Origin: Pseudobacillus lumedeiriae
GTDB lineage: Bacteria; Bacillota; Bacilli; Bacillales; Domibacillaceae
NCBI RefSeq assembly: GCF_044891285.1
Contig: NZ_JAUIYO010000008.1
Location: 59,914-123,913, forward strand
Direction of reading: 5' to 3'
DNA length: 64,000 bases
A model generated the notes under the pieces. That model had not been told where the DNA came from. It was given only the letters and a program-made list of their open reading frames with translations, and did not search any database. Position numbers and translations under genes: made by a program. Shown here piece by piece: positions 1-9,039 of the stretch (positions are counted from its first letter, which is position 1; each line of letters begins with the position of its first letter).

Positions 1-41
1 GATACAATAGTTTAAAAATTTTAAAGGAGCCGCAGCATGAC

Positions 42-2078
42 ATGTCCTTTTTCATTCGGTTCATAATTATTATCATATGTTTACAAGGGCTTACGGTGAT
101 TCTGCCAGAGACGGCTTCAGCTGATGTAGCAGTTCTTCCGTCAAAGCAGATAGATCATCCGCCGGCCAAAAAAGTGTATCGCATTGCCGGTGAAAAACAT
201 TTGCCTCCTTTTTCTTATATAAACCACGAAGGAAGGTTCACGGGGTTTAGCGTAGAGCTTTTTCGCCGCATTTCTGAAGAAGAAGGAGTGGAATTTCGGT
301 TTTATCCAATGAATTTATATGAAGCAGAAAATGCGCTGAAAGAGGGAAAGATCGATGCCATTATGGGAATGAAATATTCTGCTAAGCAAAGCGAGCACTT
401 TCAATTTTCGGAGCCCTACTTTACCATGGCAGATGCGCTCGTTGTATCGAAGTATGCTTCTATAAAAAGCGTCACCGATTTGCGTGGGAAAACGATTGTG
501 ATGCAGGAAGAGCCGGTTTCATTTGACTTATTGTTAAATATGAGGCGCGTGGAGTTTCAGCTGGCATTGAATTCAAGGGATGCCTTTAACTTTTTATTAA
601 TGGAAAGAGCGGATGCTTTTTTAACGAACAAATGGACGGCCCAATTCTATTTGGAGCAGCGGGGGGAGCAGGGGAATTACCGTGTATTTGAACATATTGG
701 AGTGCCGTCAGATTTTTCAGCGGCGGTCCGGCCAGGAAATACAGAACTATTATCGCTTATTAACAATTCACTGATTCAGATGCAGGAGGATGGCAGTTAT
801 AAAGCTTTGTATACACAGTGGCTTGGGTTGCATCCTGAGGGGCGTTTGAAAGAAATGCGCAATTGGATCATTTTTTTGCTGATCATGATTAGCTGTGCTG
901 TTGTTGTGCTCATTTTTATTTATTTGTGGAATAAACGGCTGAAGCGGGAAGTAGACAAGCGGACAGCGGCCCTTGCGCAGGCCAACCATCAATTAGAAAT
1001 TCAACGGCGGGCCATAGCAGAGGCGCACGCGTTCAAAACACAAATTATTCATCATCTGTACTATGGTATTTTGACCTTTAATGAGTCTCTTCAACTGACG
1101 AGCTTGAATGAGCGTGCGAAAGCGATGCTGGGTCTTGAAGAAAAAGAAACAGTAAAGACGGAAGAGGTTCTCGGACAGCCGCACATTGCCCGAATTATTC
1201 GGAATTATGATTCATTTCAGGAAGATGAAGGCGAAAAGCAGTTGTTTTCCGAAGAAGTAGAGACTGAAGTAAACGGCAAGAAGCGTTTTATTTTATACCG
1301 GCTGATTCCTCTATATGAAGAACAGGGGAGGAAAAATGGCTGCTTGTTGACGATGGCTGACAGGTCGGAAGCGAGGGTGCTAGAGGAAAAACTGGCCACC
1401 CAGGAGAAGATGCGGGCATTAGGACAGCTAATCGCTGGTGTGGCCCATGAAATCCGTAATCCGCTCACTTCGATGAAAACATTCATTGATCTGCTCCCGA
1501 GGAAATACGAAGATTCAGAATTTCGGCAGGAATTACTTAAACATGTGCCAGAGGCATTGAAGCGAATGAACACTATTGTTGAATCGCTTCTCGACTATGC
1601 CCGGCCGAAACACCCACAAAAACAAAAATTAGAAGCGGCTGCTTTTATCCGGTCCGTAACGGCGATTATTGAACCGACTATTAAAAAGAATCATGTTCAC
1701 CTAGAATTAGAAGTCGAACCAGAATGGGAGATGATTTGTGATCCTGGTCAGCTAAAGCAAGTCATACTGAACTTGCTGCTGAATGCGTTGGATGCGATGG
1801 AAACATCAGCAGATAAGCGTTTGACTATTAAGGCCGAGAAACAAGGAGAAACAGGATTGATCAAAATTATTGATTCCGGCATCGGCATGAATACGGAAAA
1901 GATATCTCATATTTTTGAGCCTTTTTATACGACGAAGCCGCATGGAGTCGGGCTTGGCTTGACGCTTTGTTATCAATGGATAAAAGAAAATAACGGTGAC
2001 ATGCAAGTGGAGGCTGAAAAGGGAAAAGGCACAACCTTTATCATTACATTGCCTGCCGCAAAGAAAGAGGGGGAATAA
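42..2078 (+). CDS. Sensor histidine kinase with extracytoplasmic solute-binding domain
   Basis: A 678-residue membrane sensor kinase. An N-terminal signal/anchor segment (about 1-28) precedes a family 3 extracellular solute-binding domain (about 45-270). A transmembrane helix (about 277-297), a coiled coil, a PAS-like region (about 340-445), a HisKA domain with the phospho-acceptor His469 in the motif VAHEIRNPLTS, and a HATPase domain (N box QVILNLLLNALDAM, G1 DSGIGM, G2 GVGLGLTL) follow. The ligand is presumably bound outside the cell by the fused binding-protein domain. It lies 1 nt upstream of the NtrC-type regulator and just before a TAXI-TRAP transporter, which suggests it senses the transported organic acid or a related ligand; that is inference. 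The start chosen is the ATG at 42, 12 nt after AAAGGAG; an ATG at 37 is better spaced but opens only a 9-codon frame. Confidence 0.92.
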   Translation: MSFFIRFIIIIICLQGLTVILPETASADVAVLPSKQIDHPPAKKVYRIAGEKHLPPFSYINHEGRFTGFSVELFRRISEEEGVEFRFYPMNLYEAENALKEGKIDAIMGMKYSAKQSEHFQFSEPYFTMADALVVSKYASIKSVTDLRGKTIVMQEEPVSFDLLLNMRRVEFQLALNSRDAFNFLLMERADAFLTNKWTAQFYLEQRGEQGNYRVFEHIGVPSDFSAAVRPGNTELLSLINNSLIQMQEDGSYKALYTQWLGLHPEGRLKEMRNWIIFLLIMISCAVVVLIFIYLWNKRLKREVDKRTAALAQANHQLEIQRRAIAEAHAFKTQIIHHLYYGILTFNESLQLTSLNERAKAMLGLEEKETVKTEEVLGQPHIARIIRNYDSFQEDEGEKQLFSEEVETEVNGKKRFILYRLIPLYEEQGRKNGCLLTMADRSEARVLEEKLATQEKMRALGQLIAGVAHEIRNPLTSMKTFIDLLPRKYEDSEFRQELLKHVPEALKRMNTIVESLLDYARPKHPQKQKLEAAAFIRSVTAIIEPTIKKNHVHLELEVEPEWEMICDPGQLKQVILNLLLNALDAMETSADKRLTIKAEKQGETGLIKIIDSGIGMNTEKISHIFEPFYTTKPHGVGLGLTLCYQWIKENNGDMQVEAEKGKGTTFIITLPAAKKEGE

Positions 2079-2079
2079 A

Positions 2080-3456
2080 TTGAAGCCTGTTGTATTAATT
2101 TTAGATGATGAATCAGCTATAGGATCATCTTTGCGTTTTGCTCTTGAAAGCGATTATGAAGTAACAGCGGTGACGCGGGTAGACGAAGCGCTGGATGTGC
2201 TAAAAAAGCAGCAAGTGCATGTAATGCTATTAGACTGGCGGCTTGGTGAGGCAGATGGTCTGCATGTGCTGGCAGAAGTGAAAGGCACTTATCCAGATAC
2301 TTCAGTTATCATGATGACGGCTTACGGTACAATTGAGTCATCGATCGAAGCGATTAAACGGGGGGCGTATCATTATATTACGAAGCCTCTTGATATTGAT
2401 GAACTTTATCTGTTAATTGAAAAAGCGCTTGAACACCAAACGTTATATAGCAAAATTCGTGAATTGAACGAAACAATTGAAAAGATCAAAGGGTATGACC
2501 AAATGATTGGGGAGAGCCCTGCTATGAGAAAGGTTTTTTCAATTATTGAGCGGGTCAAGGACATTGATTCGAGCGTTCTTATTTTTGGAGAAAGCGGAAC
2601 AGGCAAAGAATTAGTAGCACGTGCTTTACACAGGCAGGGAAAAAGAAAGAACGGGCCTTTTATTTCGGTCAATTGCGCAGCGATCCCGGAAGCGCTGCTG
2701 GAAAGTGAACTGTTTGGTTATGCTAAAGGCGCTTTTACAGGAGCCGTAAGCAGCCAGATCGGGAAAGTAGCCGCTGCCAATGATGGGACGTTATTTTTAG
2801 ACGAGATTGGTGATATGCCTGCTTCTTTACAGGCAAAAATGCTGCGAGTGCTGCAGGAGAAAGAATTCACGCCGCTCGGATCGACGGAAGTGAAGAAAGT
2901 GAATGTTCGGATTATTAGTGCAACCAACAAAAACTTACTGCAAATGGTGGAAGAAGGGTCTTTCAGGGAGGATTTGTTTTTTCGTCTCAACGTTATTCCA
3001 GTGGAACTGCCGCTTTTAAAAGAGAGAAAAGAGGATTTGCCTGCTCTTATCTCTTATTTTCTGCAAAAATACGCAGAGGAAATGCAGCGTCCGCTTCCTT
3101 CGCTTTCACAAGAGGCATGGAACCGATTAATGAAGTATGATTACCCGGGGAATATTAGGCAGTTGAGTAACATTATCGAGTATGCGGCAGCTATGTCAAA
3201 AGGCGGGACCATTTGGGAAGAGGATTTGCCGATCATTGTCCGTTCAGAAAACGATCCACGTCAACAGCGGTCCGATTTGGACTCTGATACCATTCACATA
3301 CCGATAGGCGCCACAATGAAAGAAGCTGAGAGAATAATGATCGAGTCTATGCTTGAACATTGCGGAGGAAAGCGGAAAGAAACAGCGAAGATGCTGGGGA
3401 TTAGTGAGCGCAGCCTTCGCAATAAGCTGCAGCTGTACCGGGAAGAACAGATGTAA
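2080..3456 (+). CDS. NtrC-family sigma-54-dependent response regulator
   Basis: A 458-residue regulator. It has a receiver domain (about 1-120; acidic pocket D9/D10, phospho-acceptor D52 in LLDWRLGEADG), an AAA+ sigma-54 activation domain (Walker A GESGTGKE, sigma-54 contact loop GAFTGA, Walker B LFLDEIG) and a C-terminal Fis-type helix-turn-helix (ETAKMLGISERSLRNKL). The start is taken as TTG at 2080, with AGAGGGGG seven bases upstream and the preceding stop ending at 2078; a longer in-frame start at 1996 would lie inside the kinase gene. The tight spacing shows translational coupling with the kinase. The intact GAFTGA loop means it should activate sigma-54 RNA polymerase, and a matching -24/-12 promoter lies in front of the transporter genes 190 nt downstream. 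Confidence 0.93.
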   Translation: MKPVVLILDDESAIGSSLRFALESDYEVTAVTRVDEALDVLKKQQVHVMLLDWRLGEADGLHVLAEVKGTYPDTSVIMMTAYGTIESSIEAIKRGAYHYITKPLDIDELYLLIEKALEHQTLYSKIRELNETIEKIKGYDQMIGESPAMRKVFSIIERVKDIDSSVLIFGESGTGKELVARALHRQGKRKNGPFISVNCAAIPEALLESELFGYAKGAFTGAVSSQIGKVAAANDGTLFLDEIGDMPASLQAKMLRVLQEKEFTPLGSTEVKKVNVRIISATNKNLLQMVEEGSFREDLFFRLNVIPVELPLLKERKEDLPALISYFLQKYAEEMQRPLPSLSQEAWNRLMKYDYPGNIRQLSNIIEYAAAMSKGGTIWEEDLPIIVRSENDPRQQRSDLDSDTIHIPIGATMKEAERIMIESMLEHCGGKRKETAKMLGISERSLRNKLQLYREEQM

Positions 3457-3506
3457 AAGAAGGTCCCGTCATTGAACGAGGAAATGAGTATAACCGAAAA
3501 GAAAAA

Positions 3507-3550
3507 AATGCCGTTAGGGAACAATTTGCCGTTCCTAAACGGCATTTTTT
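3507..3550 (+). terminator. Intrinsic terminator of the two-component operon
   Basis: Arms 3508-3522 and 3531-3545 pair over 15 positions with one mismatch and one G-U, followed by a run of T. It separates the kinase/regulator operon from the transporter operon. Confidence 0.85.
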
Positions 3551-3594
3551 GCCGCTTTTTATTTTAAATGCTTCATTTAATTGAATTTTTGTAA

Positions 3595-3610
3595 TGGTAT
3601 GAATATTGCA
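3595..3610 (+). promoter_or_regulatory. Sigma-54 (-24/-12) promoter of TAXI-TRAP operon
   Basis: TGGTATGAATATTGCA keeps the GG and GC dinucleotides exactly 12 nt apart as the sigma-54 consensus requires, with a perfect TTGCA -12 element. It lies 35 nt before the lipoprotein start and after the terminator. A small dyad (AAATG-CTT-CATTT, 3566-3578) just upstream could be an activator site, but that is weak. Confidence 0.75.
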
Positions 3611-3644
3611 ATGTAGAAATTAGACAAGAAAAAGAGGTGAGGAT

Positions 3645-4649
3645 ATGAAGAAACGTACGGGATTTATTTTTATTTTAAGTTTATTACTTATGATGATGTC
3701 CGCTTGTGGAAATTCTGCCTCTACAAGTGGAGAGCAGGAAGAAGGAAAGGCAGATGGTCCTCTGGCGGGACAGCCAGTAACGATTCTAACTGGCGGCACA
3801 TCGGGTATTTACTTTCAGCTTGGAAATGCGCTCGCCAAAATTTACTCGGAAGAACTTGGTGCGCAGACGAGTGCACAGACAACAGGAGCCTCTGCGGAAA
3901 ATACAGCGAAACTTTCCAGAAAGAAAGCGGAGCTTGGATTTGCTATGGCTGATACGGTCACAGATGCTTACACAGGGGCAGGAAACTTCGCAAAAGTGGG
4001 AGCGCTTTCCAACGTCCGAGCCATCGCTTCTCTTTATCCAAACTACATGCAAATCGTTGCACCTAAGAAGCTGGGCATCAAGACATTGGAAGATTTAAAA
4101 GGGAAAGACCTTGCTGTCGGAGCCCTTGGCAGCGGTACAGAAATTATGGCGAAACGGATTTTAGAAGAGGCAGGCATCACGTACGATGATGTGAATGCAG
4201 ACTTCTTATCGTTCTCTGAAGGGATCGAAGGCATTAAAAATGGAACGACGGATGTTGCCTTTTTATCTTCTGGTTATCCCAATTCAGGGATTATGGAATT
4301 AGCAGCAACGGATGAAGTAGAAATTATCGCTGTGCCGAAAGAGATTACGGAAAGCCTGCAAAAAAAATATCCGGCATTTGAAGTAGACAGCATTCCAGCC
4401 AATACGTACAAAGGTGTAAAAAAAGACACCGAAACGGTAAAAGTCAACAACTTGTTAATTACTCATCAGGATCTGTCTAATGAAGAGGCATACTTGCTGA
4501 CGAAAACATTATTTGAAAATCTAGATGATCTTCAAAATGCGCACAGTTCAGCCAAACACATTGATCTAGAAAAAGCTGCATTAAAACTGCCGCTGCCACT
4601 GCACCCGGGGGCAGAGAGATATTTTAAAGAACAAGGTGTTTTGCAATAG
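3645..4649 (+). CDS. TAXI family TRAP transporter solute-binding lipoprotein
   Basis: A 334-residue extracytoplasmic binding protein with a lipoprotein signal peptide (lipobox MMSAC, lipid-modified Cys21). The mature part opens with VTILTGGTSGIYFQLGNALAK, typical of TAXI (TRAP-associated extracytoplasmic immunogenic) binding proteins, and has the family's normal length. It would capture an organic or amino acid and deliver it to the fused permease encoded 21 nt downstream. Expression is likely controlled by the sigma-54 promoter at 3595 and the upstream two-component system. The substrate cannot be read from the sequence; glutamate and other dicarboxylates are known for relatives. Confidence 0.92.
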   Translation: MKKRTGFIFILSLLLMMMSACGNSASTSGEQEEGKADGPLAGQPVTILTGGTSGIYFQLGNALAKIYSEELGAQTSAQTTGASAENTAKLSRKKAELGFAMADTVTDAYTGAGNFAKVGALSNVRAIASLYPNYMQIVAPKKLGIKTLEDLKGKDLAVGALGSGTEIMAKRILEEAGITYDDVNADFLSFSEGIEGIKNGTTDVAFLSSGYPNSGIMELAATDEVEIIAVPKEITESLQKKYPAFEVDSIPANTYKGVKKDTETVKVNNLLITHQDLSNEEAYLLTKTLFENLDDLQNAHSSAKHIDLEKAALKLPLPLHPGAERYFKEQGVLQ

Positions 4650-4670
4650 TAAAAAAGGAGGGAGATTTAA

Positions 4671-6647
4671 ATGACAGATGCAACAAAACAGATTCCAGAA
4701 ACGGTAGAAGGACAGGAAGAGATTCTTCAAAAGTATGATAGTGAATCACGGTTTCGAAAAATTGATCAAGGCTTTTGGCGCTGGGCGATTTTCATTTTAA
4801 GTGTCGGGCTCGCAGGCTATCATTTGTATACGGCTTATTTTGGACCGTTGGATGCTCTGCGCCATCGCTCGCTGCACACGGCTGTTATTGCTGCTCTTGT
4901 ATTTATTTTATATCCTGCTTTTTATAAAAAGCAGTCTAATAAAGTCACTGTTATAGATGTGGTCTGGATGGCGGCAGCGCTCGCCACAGGGGGCTATATG
5001 ATCGTTGATTATCAGGGAATTGCTGAAAGAATGTCCATTTACATGCCTAGCGGGATTGATATTGCCTTTGGATTGCTGACGATCGCGGTTGTGATTGAGG
5101 GCGGCCGCCGCGTAGCAGGGAATGCATTAACTATTTTAACTGTGCTGTTTCTTGTGTATGCATTTTTCGGTCAATATTTCCCGGATTTGTTTAAGCATTC
5201 AGGCAAAGATTTAGAAGACATTGTGACATACATGTATTTATCAACAGAAGGGATCTATGGTATTGCTATTTCTGTATCCGCTTCCTATATCATTCTCTTT
5301 ATTTTGTTTGGAGCTTTTTTAAATCGGTCGGGGATGGGCCAATTTTTCACGGATATTTCACTTAGTATAGCAGGGCACACTTCTGGTGGTCCGGCAAAGG
5401 TTGCCGTTGTATCGAGCGGGCTGCTTGGATCTATTAACGGCAGTGCGCTGGCGAATGTTGTAACGACAGGAGCTTTTACGATTCCGTTAATGAAGAGGGT
5501 CGGCTATAAACCGGAATTTGCCGGCGCAGTTGAAGCAACCGCTTCTGTCGGCGGGCAGATTATTCCTCCTGTTATGGGAGCAACCGCTTTCATTATGGCT
5601 GAAACCCTTGGTATGCCGTACAATCAGATTGCTCTCGCTGCTATCCTGCCGGCTTTCCTATACTATCTTGGGATTATTTGTATCGTTCATTTTCGTGCAA
5701 AGAAATTAGGACTCAGCGGCATGTCAAAGGAAGAGCTGCCGAACTTGTGGCAAGTATTTAAAAAAGGCGGTCATTTACTCCTGCCAATCGTTGTATTAAT
5801 TGGTATGTTGATGGCAGGGAAAACACCGCTATATGCTGCTTTTTATGCCATCGTTCTTTCCATCGTTGTCAGCTGGTTTAATAAAGAAACACGCATGGGG
5901 CTAAAAGAAATACTTGGTGCGATGGAAGATGGTGTCCGCTCTGCTCTTGGTGTAGCTATGTCATGTGCAATGGTCGGATTGATCGTCGGAGTAAGCACAC
6001 TGACAGGGCTTGGTCCAAAGCTTACGCAATCCATTCTTGTGCTTGGCCAGGGAGAAATGTTTTTAACGCTCTTCTTTACGATGGTTGCTTGTATCATTAT
6101 GGGGATGGGGCTGCCTTCCATTCCGACATATATTATTACCGCAACAATGGCTGCTCCGGCCTTGCTTGAACTTGGGGTTGCACCATTTGTTACACATATG
6201 TTTGTCTTTTACTTCGGTATTCTTGCCAATGTGACACCGCCGGTTGCTTTAGCTGCTTTTGCCGGTGCAGGTATTGCGGGAGCTAGTCCGAATAAAACGG
6301 GCTTTGAAGCGTTACGGCTTGCTTTGTCAGGATTTATCATTCCGTATATTTTTGTTTTCTCGCCTGTCATTCTTATGCAGGATGTCACGAGCCCGCTTGA
6401 AGTTGTTTGGGTAACCGTAACGGCGATCATTGGCATTCTTGGATTGAGTGCAGCGCTTGAAAGATATTTAATCGCAGATTTGCCAGTGCCGCTGGCTGTT
6501 TTATGCTTTGCTGGTTCAATTACATTGATCATTCCAGGGATGTGGACAGACATCATCGGACTATGTGTCCTCGCTGTTGTTCTTGGCCAGCAGCTGCTCG
6601 CTCGTTCGAAGGGACAACAAAATATTTCTGATTCAACAGCTGTGTGA
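4671..6647 (+). CDS. TRAP transporter fused DctQM permease
   Basis: A 658-residue integral membrane protein combining the small four-helix (DctQ-like) and large (DctM-like) TRAP subunits in one chain, the usual arrangement for TAXI systems. About sixteen hydrophobic segments are visible, starting after a hydrophilic N-terminal tail of about 35 residues. Conserved DctM-like stretches include GSINGSALANVVTTGAFTIP and MGMGLPSIPTYIITATMAAP. It works with the lipoprotein encoded immediately upstream (21-nt gap, strong AAGGAGGGAG site). TRAP carriers are ion-gradient-driven secondary importers, so this pair probably takes up an acid in symport with sodium or protons. It is the last gene of its operon. 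Confidence 0.93.
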   Translation: MTDATKQIPETVEGQEEILQKYDSESRFRKIDQGFWRWAIFILSVGLAGYHLYTAYFGPLDALRHRSLHTAVIAALVFILYPAFYKKQSNKVTVIDVVWMAAALATGGYMIVDYQGIAERMSIYMPSGIDIAFGLLTIAVVIEGGRRVAGNALTILTVLFLVYAFFGQYFPDLFKHSGKDLEDIVTYMYLSTEGIYGIAISVSASYIILFILFGAFLNRSGMGQFFTDISLSIAGHTSGGPAKVAVVSSGLLGSINGSALANVVTTGAFTIPLMKRVGYKPEFAGAVEATASVGGQIIPPVMGATAFIMAETLGMPYNQIALAAILPAFLYYLGIICIVHFRAKKLGLSGMSKEELPNLWQVFKKGGHLLLPIVVLIGMLMAGKTPLYAAFYAIVLSIVVSWFNKETRMGLKEILGAMEDGVRSALGVAMSCAMVGLIVGVSTLTGLGPKLTQSILVLGQGEMFLTLFFTMVACIIMGMGLPSIPTYIITATMAAPALLELGVAPFVTHMFVFYFGILANVTPPVALAAFAGAGIAGASPNKTGFEALRLALSGFIIPYIFVFSPVILMQDVTSPLEVVWVTVTAIIGILGLSAALERYLIADLPVPLAVLCFAGSITLIIPGMWTDIIGLCVLAVVLGQQLLARSKGQQNISDSTAV

Positions 6648-6651
6648 ATAA

Positions 6652-6701
6652 AAGAGAAGGTGTTTCAAAATTTTCATTTTTGGAACACCTTCTTTCTCTT
6701 T
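6652..6701 (+). terminator. Terminator after TRAP operon
   Basis: GAAGGTGTTTCAAAA pairs with TTTTGGAACACCTTC around a short loop, followed by a T-rich tail. The 166 nt from here to the next gene hold nothing else recognisable. Confidence 0.85.
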
Positions 6702-6867
6702 GAATATAAGGAACTTATAAGCCATTGTTTTCAATGTTGTGAGCGGCGGTTCTCACTTTATGAGTGGGTATAGCAAGTTTATGCGCCCATAAGCGTTATT
6801 TATGTGCGGAAACTTGGGGAATATGAGCATATCGGTATATATGGATGATTAGAAAGGAGAGATCATC

Positions 6868-7524
6868 ATGCAGCTGCCAGAGTGGCTTGCTGAACTTGGA
6901 AAGAAGCGGATTGCCTCTTATCCTGTGGAAGGGTTCGTTTATGGAATGGGGCCAGAAAAGCCAAAGCTGATGCTTGTCGGTGAAGCACCGGGGGAAACGG
7001 AAATCCATAACGGCATCCCTTTTAGCGGCAGAGCTGGTGTGGAGTTAATGAAATTTTTAGAAAGAGCGGGTGTATCAAGAGAGGAAGTATATATTACGAG
7101 TACGGTAAGAAGCCGGCCTTATAAGTGGGGAGAGAAGAGGACAAAGGACGATGAGGCAGTGAAAAGAAAATACAACCGGGCCCCTTCTGCGAGAGAAATT
7201 TTAGCACATGCCCCTCTGCTTGATTATGAAATAGAACAAGTTGATGCTCCTGTGATCGTAACGCTTGGCAATATTGGGTTAAAGCGTTTATGCGGGCCGG
7301 AAATGAAAGTGACCGAAGCGCATGGACGTTTTCTTAAGAGGCCAGTTAGGAGACTGCAGAATCTGGAGAGCAGTGAATATGAATGGACGGAAAAAGAGTA
7401 CGTCGTTTTCCCCACCTTTCATCCGGCCTCTATCTTCTACAACCGCCAGCTGCTCCAGCTTATTCATGAAGATATGGACAAGCTGCGGATCTATTTGAAT
7501 GGCTATGTTAATGACGATTGTTGA
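6868..7524 (+). CDS. Uracil-DNA glycosylase superfamily protein
   Basis: A 218-residue protein of the uracil-DNA glycosylase fold. Motif 1 appears as GEAPGETE at residues 38-45 and the C-terminal DNA-intercalating motif as HPAS near residue 185. It resembles family 4/5 enzymes, but the four cysteines that bind the Fe-S cluster in family 4 are absent; only two Cys are present. A role in removal of uracil or other damaged bases from DNA is likely but unproven. The start ATG follows AAAGGAGAG. The last residues and the stop codon come from the beginning of a dispersed repeat (TGTTGATTGGAG), so the original C-terminus may have been altered by repeat insertion. Confidence 0.8.
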   Translation: MQLPEWLAELGKKRIASYPVEGFVYGMGPEKPKLMLVGEAPGETEIHNGIPFSGRAGVELMKFLERAGVSREEVYITSTVRSRPYKWGEKRTKDDEAVKRKYNRAPSAREILAHAPLLDYEIEQVDAPVIVTLGNIGLKRLCGPEMKVTEAHGRFLKRPVRRLQNLESSEYEWTEKEYVVFPTFHPASIFYNRQLLQLIHEDMDKLRIYLNGYVNDDC

Positions 7525-7649
7525 TTGGAGAGGAGGGCGCGAGACTCCTGCGGGAAAAGCGTGTCTAGGAAGCCCCCGCAGGAGCGATAGCGGCGAGGAG
7601 GCTCCCGGACCGCCTGCAGCGGAAATCAACAGGCACGTTTAACAAAGCC
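7516..7649. repeat. Dispersed TGTTGATT...AATCAACA repeat, fullest copy
   Basis: GC-rich intergenic repeat beginning TGTTGATTGGAG, containing GCGAGACTCCTGCGGG and its inverted counterpart CCCGCAGGAGC, and ending GCGGAAATCAACAGGC followed by ACGTTTAACAAAGCC. Its ends form an inverted repeat. Degenerate copies occur at 18080, 18362, 18753, 21022, 50433, 53396 and 54483. The rest of the gap up to the next gene is AT-rich with no other feature recognised. Confidence 0.8.
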
Positions 7650-7811
7650 ATTTAAACAGTAAGCTTTAATCCAACTAATTTGATAAAATTAATATAATTT
7701 TTAAAAGTTAGCGAGAAATTTCAATGGATTTGCGTTAAAATAGAAAAATGAAGTGGAAGTGGCACCTGCGGGTACCGCTGACTATTATTTATACAAGTGA
7801 GGAGTTAAACG

Positions 7812-8753
7812 ATGAGTAAAGTACTTATTTTCGGACACAAAAATCCAGACACAGATTCAATTTGTTCGGCTATTGCATATGCAGCTCTGAAAAAAGAAAT
7901 AGGAGTGGATGCTGAACCTGTGCGTCTCGGCGAATTGAATGGAGAAACAGAATATGCTGTAAAGCAATTTAATGCAGAGCTGCCACGCCTGATCGAAAAA
8001 GCAGCACCGGAAGCAAAACAAGTCATTTTAGTCGACCATAATGAGCGTCAGCAAAGTGTAGACGATATTGCTGATGTACGTATTCTTGAAGTGATTGACC
8101 ACCATCGAATCGCTAACTTTGAAACGAGTGATCCGTTATATTATCGTGCGGAGCCGGTCGGCTGTACGGCTACGATTCTAAATAAAATGTACAAGGAAAA
8201 TGGCGTTGCCGTTTCAAAAGATGTAGCAGGCTTGATGTTGTCGGCGATCATTTCTGACTCCCTTTTATTTAAATCTCCGACGTGCACGGAAGAAGATGTA
8301 CAAGCTGCACAGGAGCTCGCAGAAATCGCGGGTGTAAACGCTGAAGAATATGGACTTGCTATGTTGAAAGCAGGGGCTGACTTAGGCGGTAAATCAGCAG
8401 AGGAATTAGCTTCTCTCGATTCAAAAGTGTTCCCAATGGGAGATTACAAAATAGAGGTTGCTCAAGTAAACGCGATTGACGTTTCCGATGTTCTTGCTCG
8501 TAAAGAAGAAATCGAAGAAGCATTGCAGCGGGCGATTGCAGAAAAGGAACTGGATTTATTTTTATTTGTCATCACAGATATTTTGAACAGCAACTCTGTC
8601 GGTATTGTAGCAGGCAAAGAAGCAGCGGCTGTTGAAAAAGCATACAATGCCTCAATTTCTGATGATCGGACAATTGTTCTTGAGGGCGTCGTATCTCGTA
8701 AAAAACAAATTGTTCCCGTTTTAACAGAAACGTTTCAGGGAATGACAAAATAA
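7812..8753 (+). CDS. ppaC: Manganese-dependent inorganic pyrophosphatase (family II)
   Basis: A 313-residue DHH-family phosphoesterase hydrolysing pyrophosphate to two phosphates in the cytosol, which pulls biosynthetic reactions forward. Metal-binding motifs are visible: FGHKNPDTDS at the N-terminus (His9, Asp13, Asp15), LVDHNE, and the signature DHH in VIDHHRI near residue 96. The C-terminal DHHA2 domain carries the SRKKQIVP motif. Length matches B. subtilis PpaC (309). The start ATG follows GTGAGGAG. It appears to be monocistronic, closed by a terminator. Confidence 0.96.
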   Translation: MSKVLIFGHKNPDTDSICSAIAYAALKKEIGVDAEPVRLGELNGETEYAVKQFNAELPRLIEKAAPEAKQVILVDHNERQQSVDDIADVRILEVIDHHRIANFETSDPLYYRAEPVGCTATILNKMYKENGVAVSKDVAGLMLSAIISDSLLFKSPTCTEEDVQAAQELAEIAGVNAEEYGLAMLKAGADLGGKSAEELASLDSKVFPMGDYKIEVAQVNAIDVSDVLARKEEIEEALQRAIAEKELDLFLFVITDILNSNSVGIVAGKEAAAVEKAYNASISDDRTIVLEGVVSRKKQIVPVLTETFQGMTK

Positions 8754-8760
8754 TAAGCAA

Positions 8761-8802
8761 AAAAGCATGACCAGGCTAAAGCTTGTGTCATGCTTTTTTT
8801 TT
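8761..8802 (+). terminator. Terminator of ppaC
   Basis: AAGCATGAC and GTCATGCTT arms with a T8 tract. The 237 nt that follow are AT-rich, with a possible -10 (TATAAT at 8886-8891) for the next gene. Confidence 0.85.
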
Positions 8803-9039
8803 ATCATAGAACAAAGAATATAATTATTTTGGAATGTAATAATTGGTGAAAAACGCATTTTATCTAAATATTTTTAAAAAAACTTTATAATCCTTATCCT
8901 GTATTAACTGTGGGTAATACTCACATCCCGAGAGTTGGGCATATTTTTAAGAAGTGCAGGCGGGGAGAGGAAGAACCCTGCTAAGAGAAGCTTCATTTTA
9001 TTTTGGGACATAATAAAAATAAAGAAGGGAGAATTTTAA

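Noticed and set aside
1996..2079. N-terminal extension of the response regulator
   Set aside because: It would overlap the kinase gene and adds residues unlike a receiver domain; TTG 2080 has the ribosome binding site.
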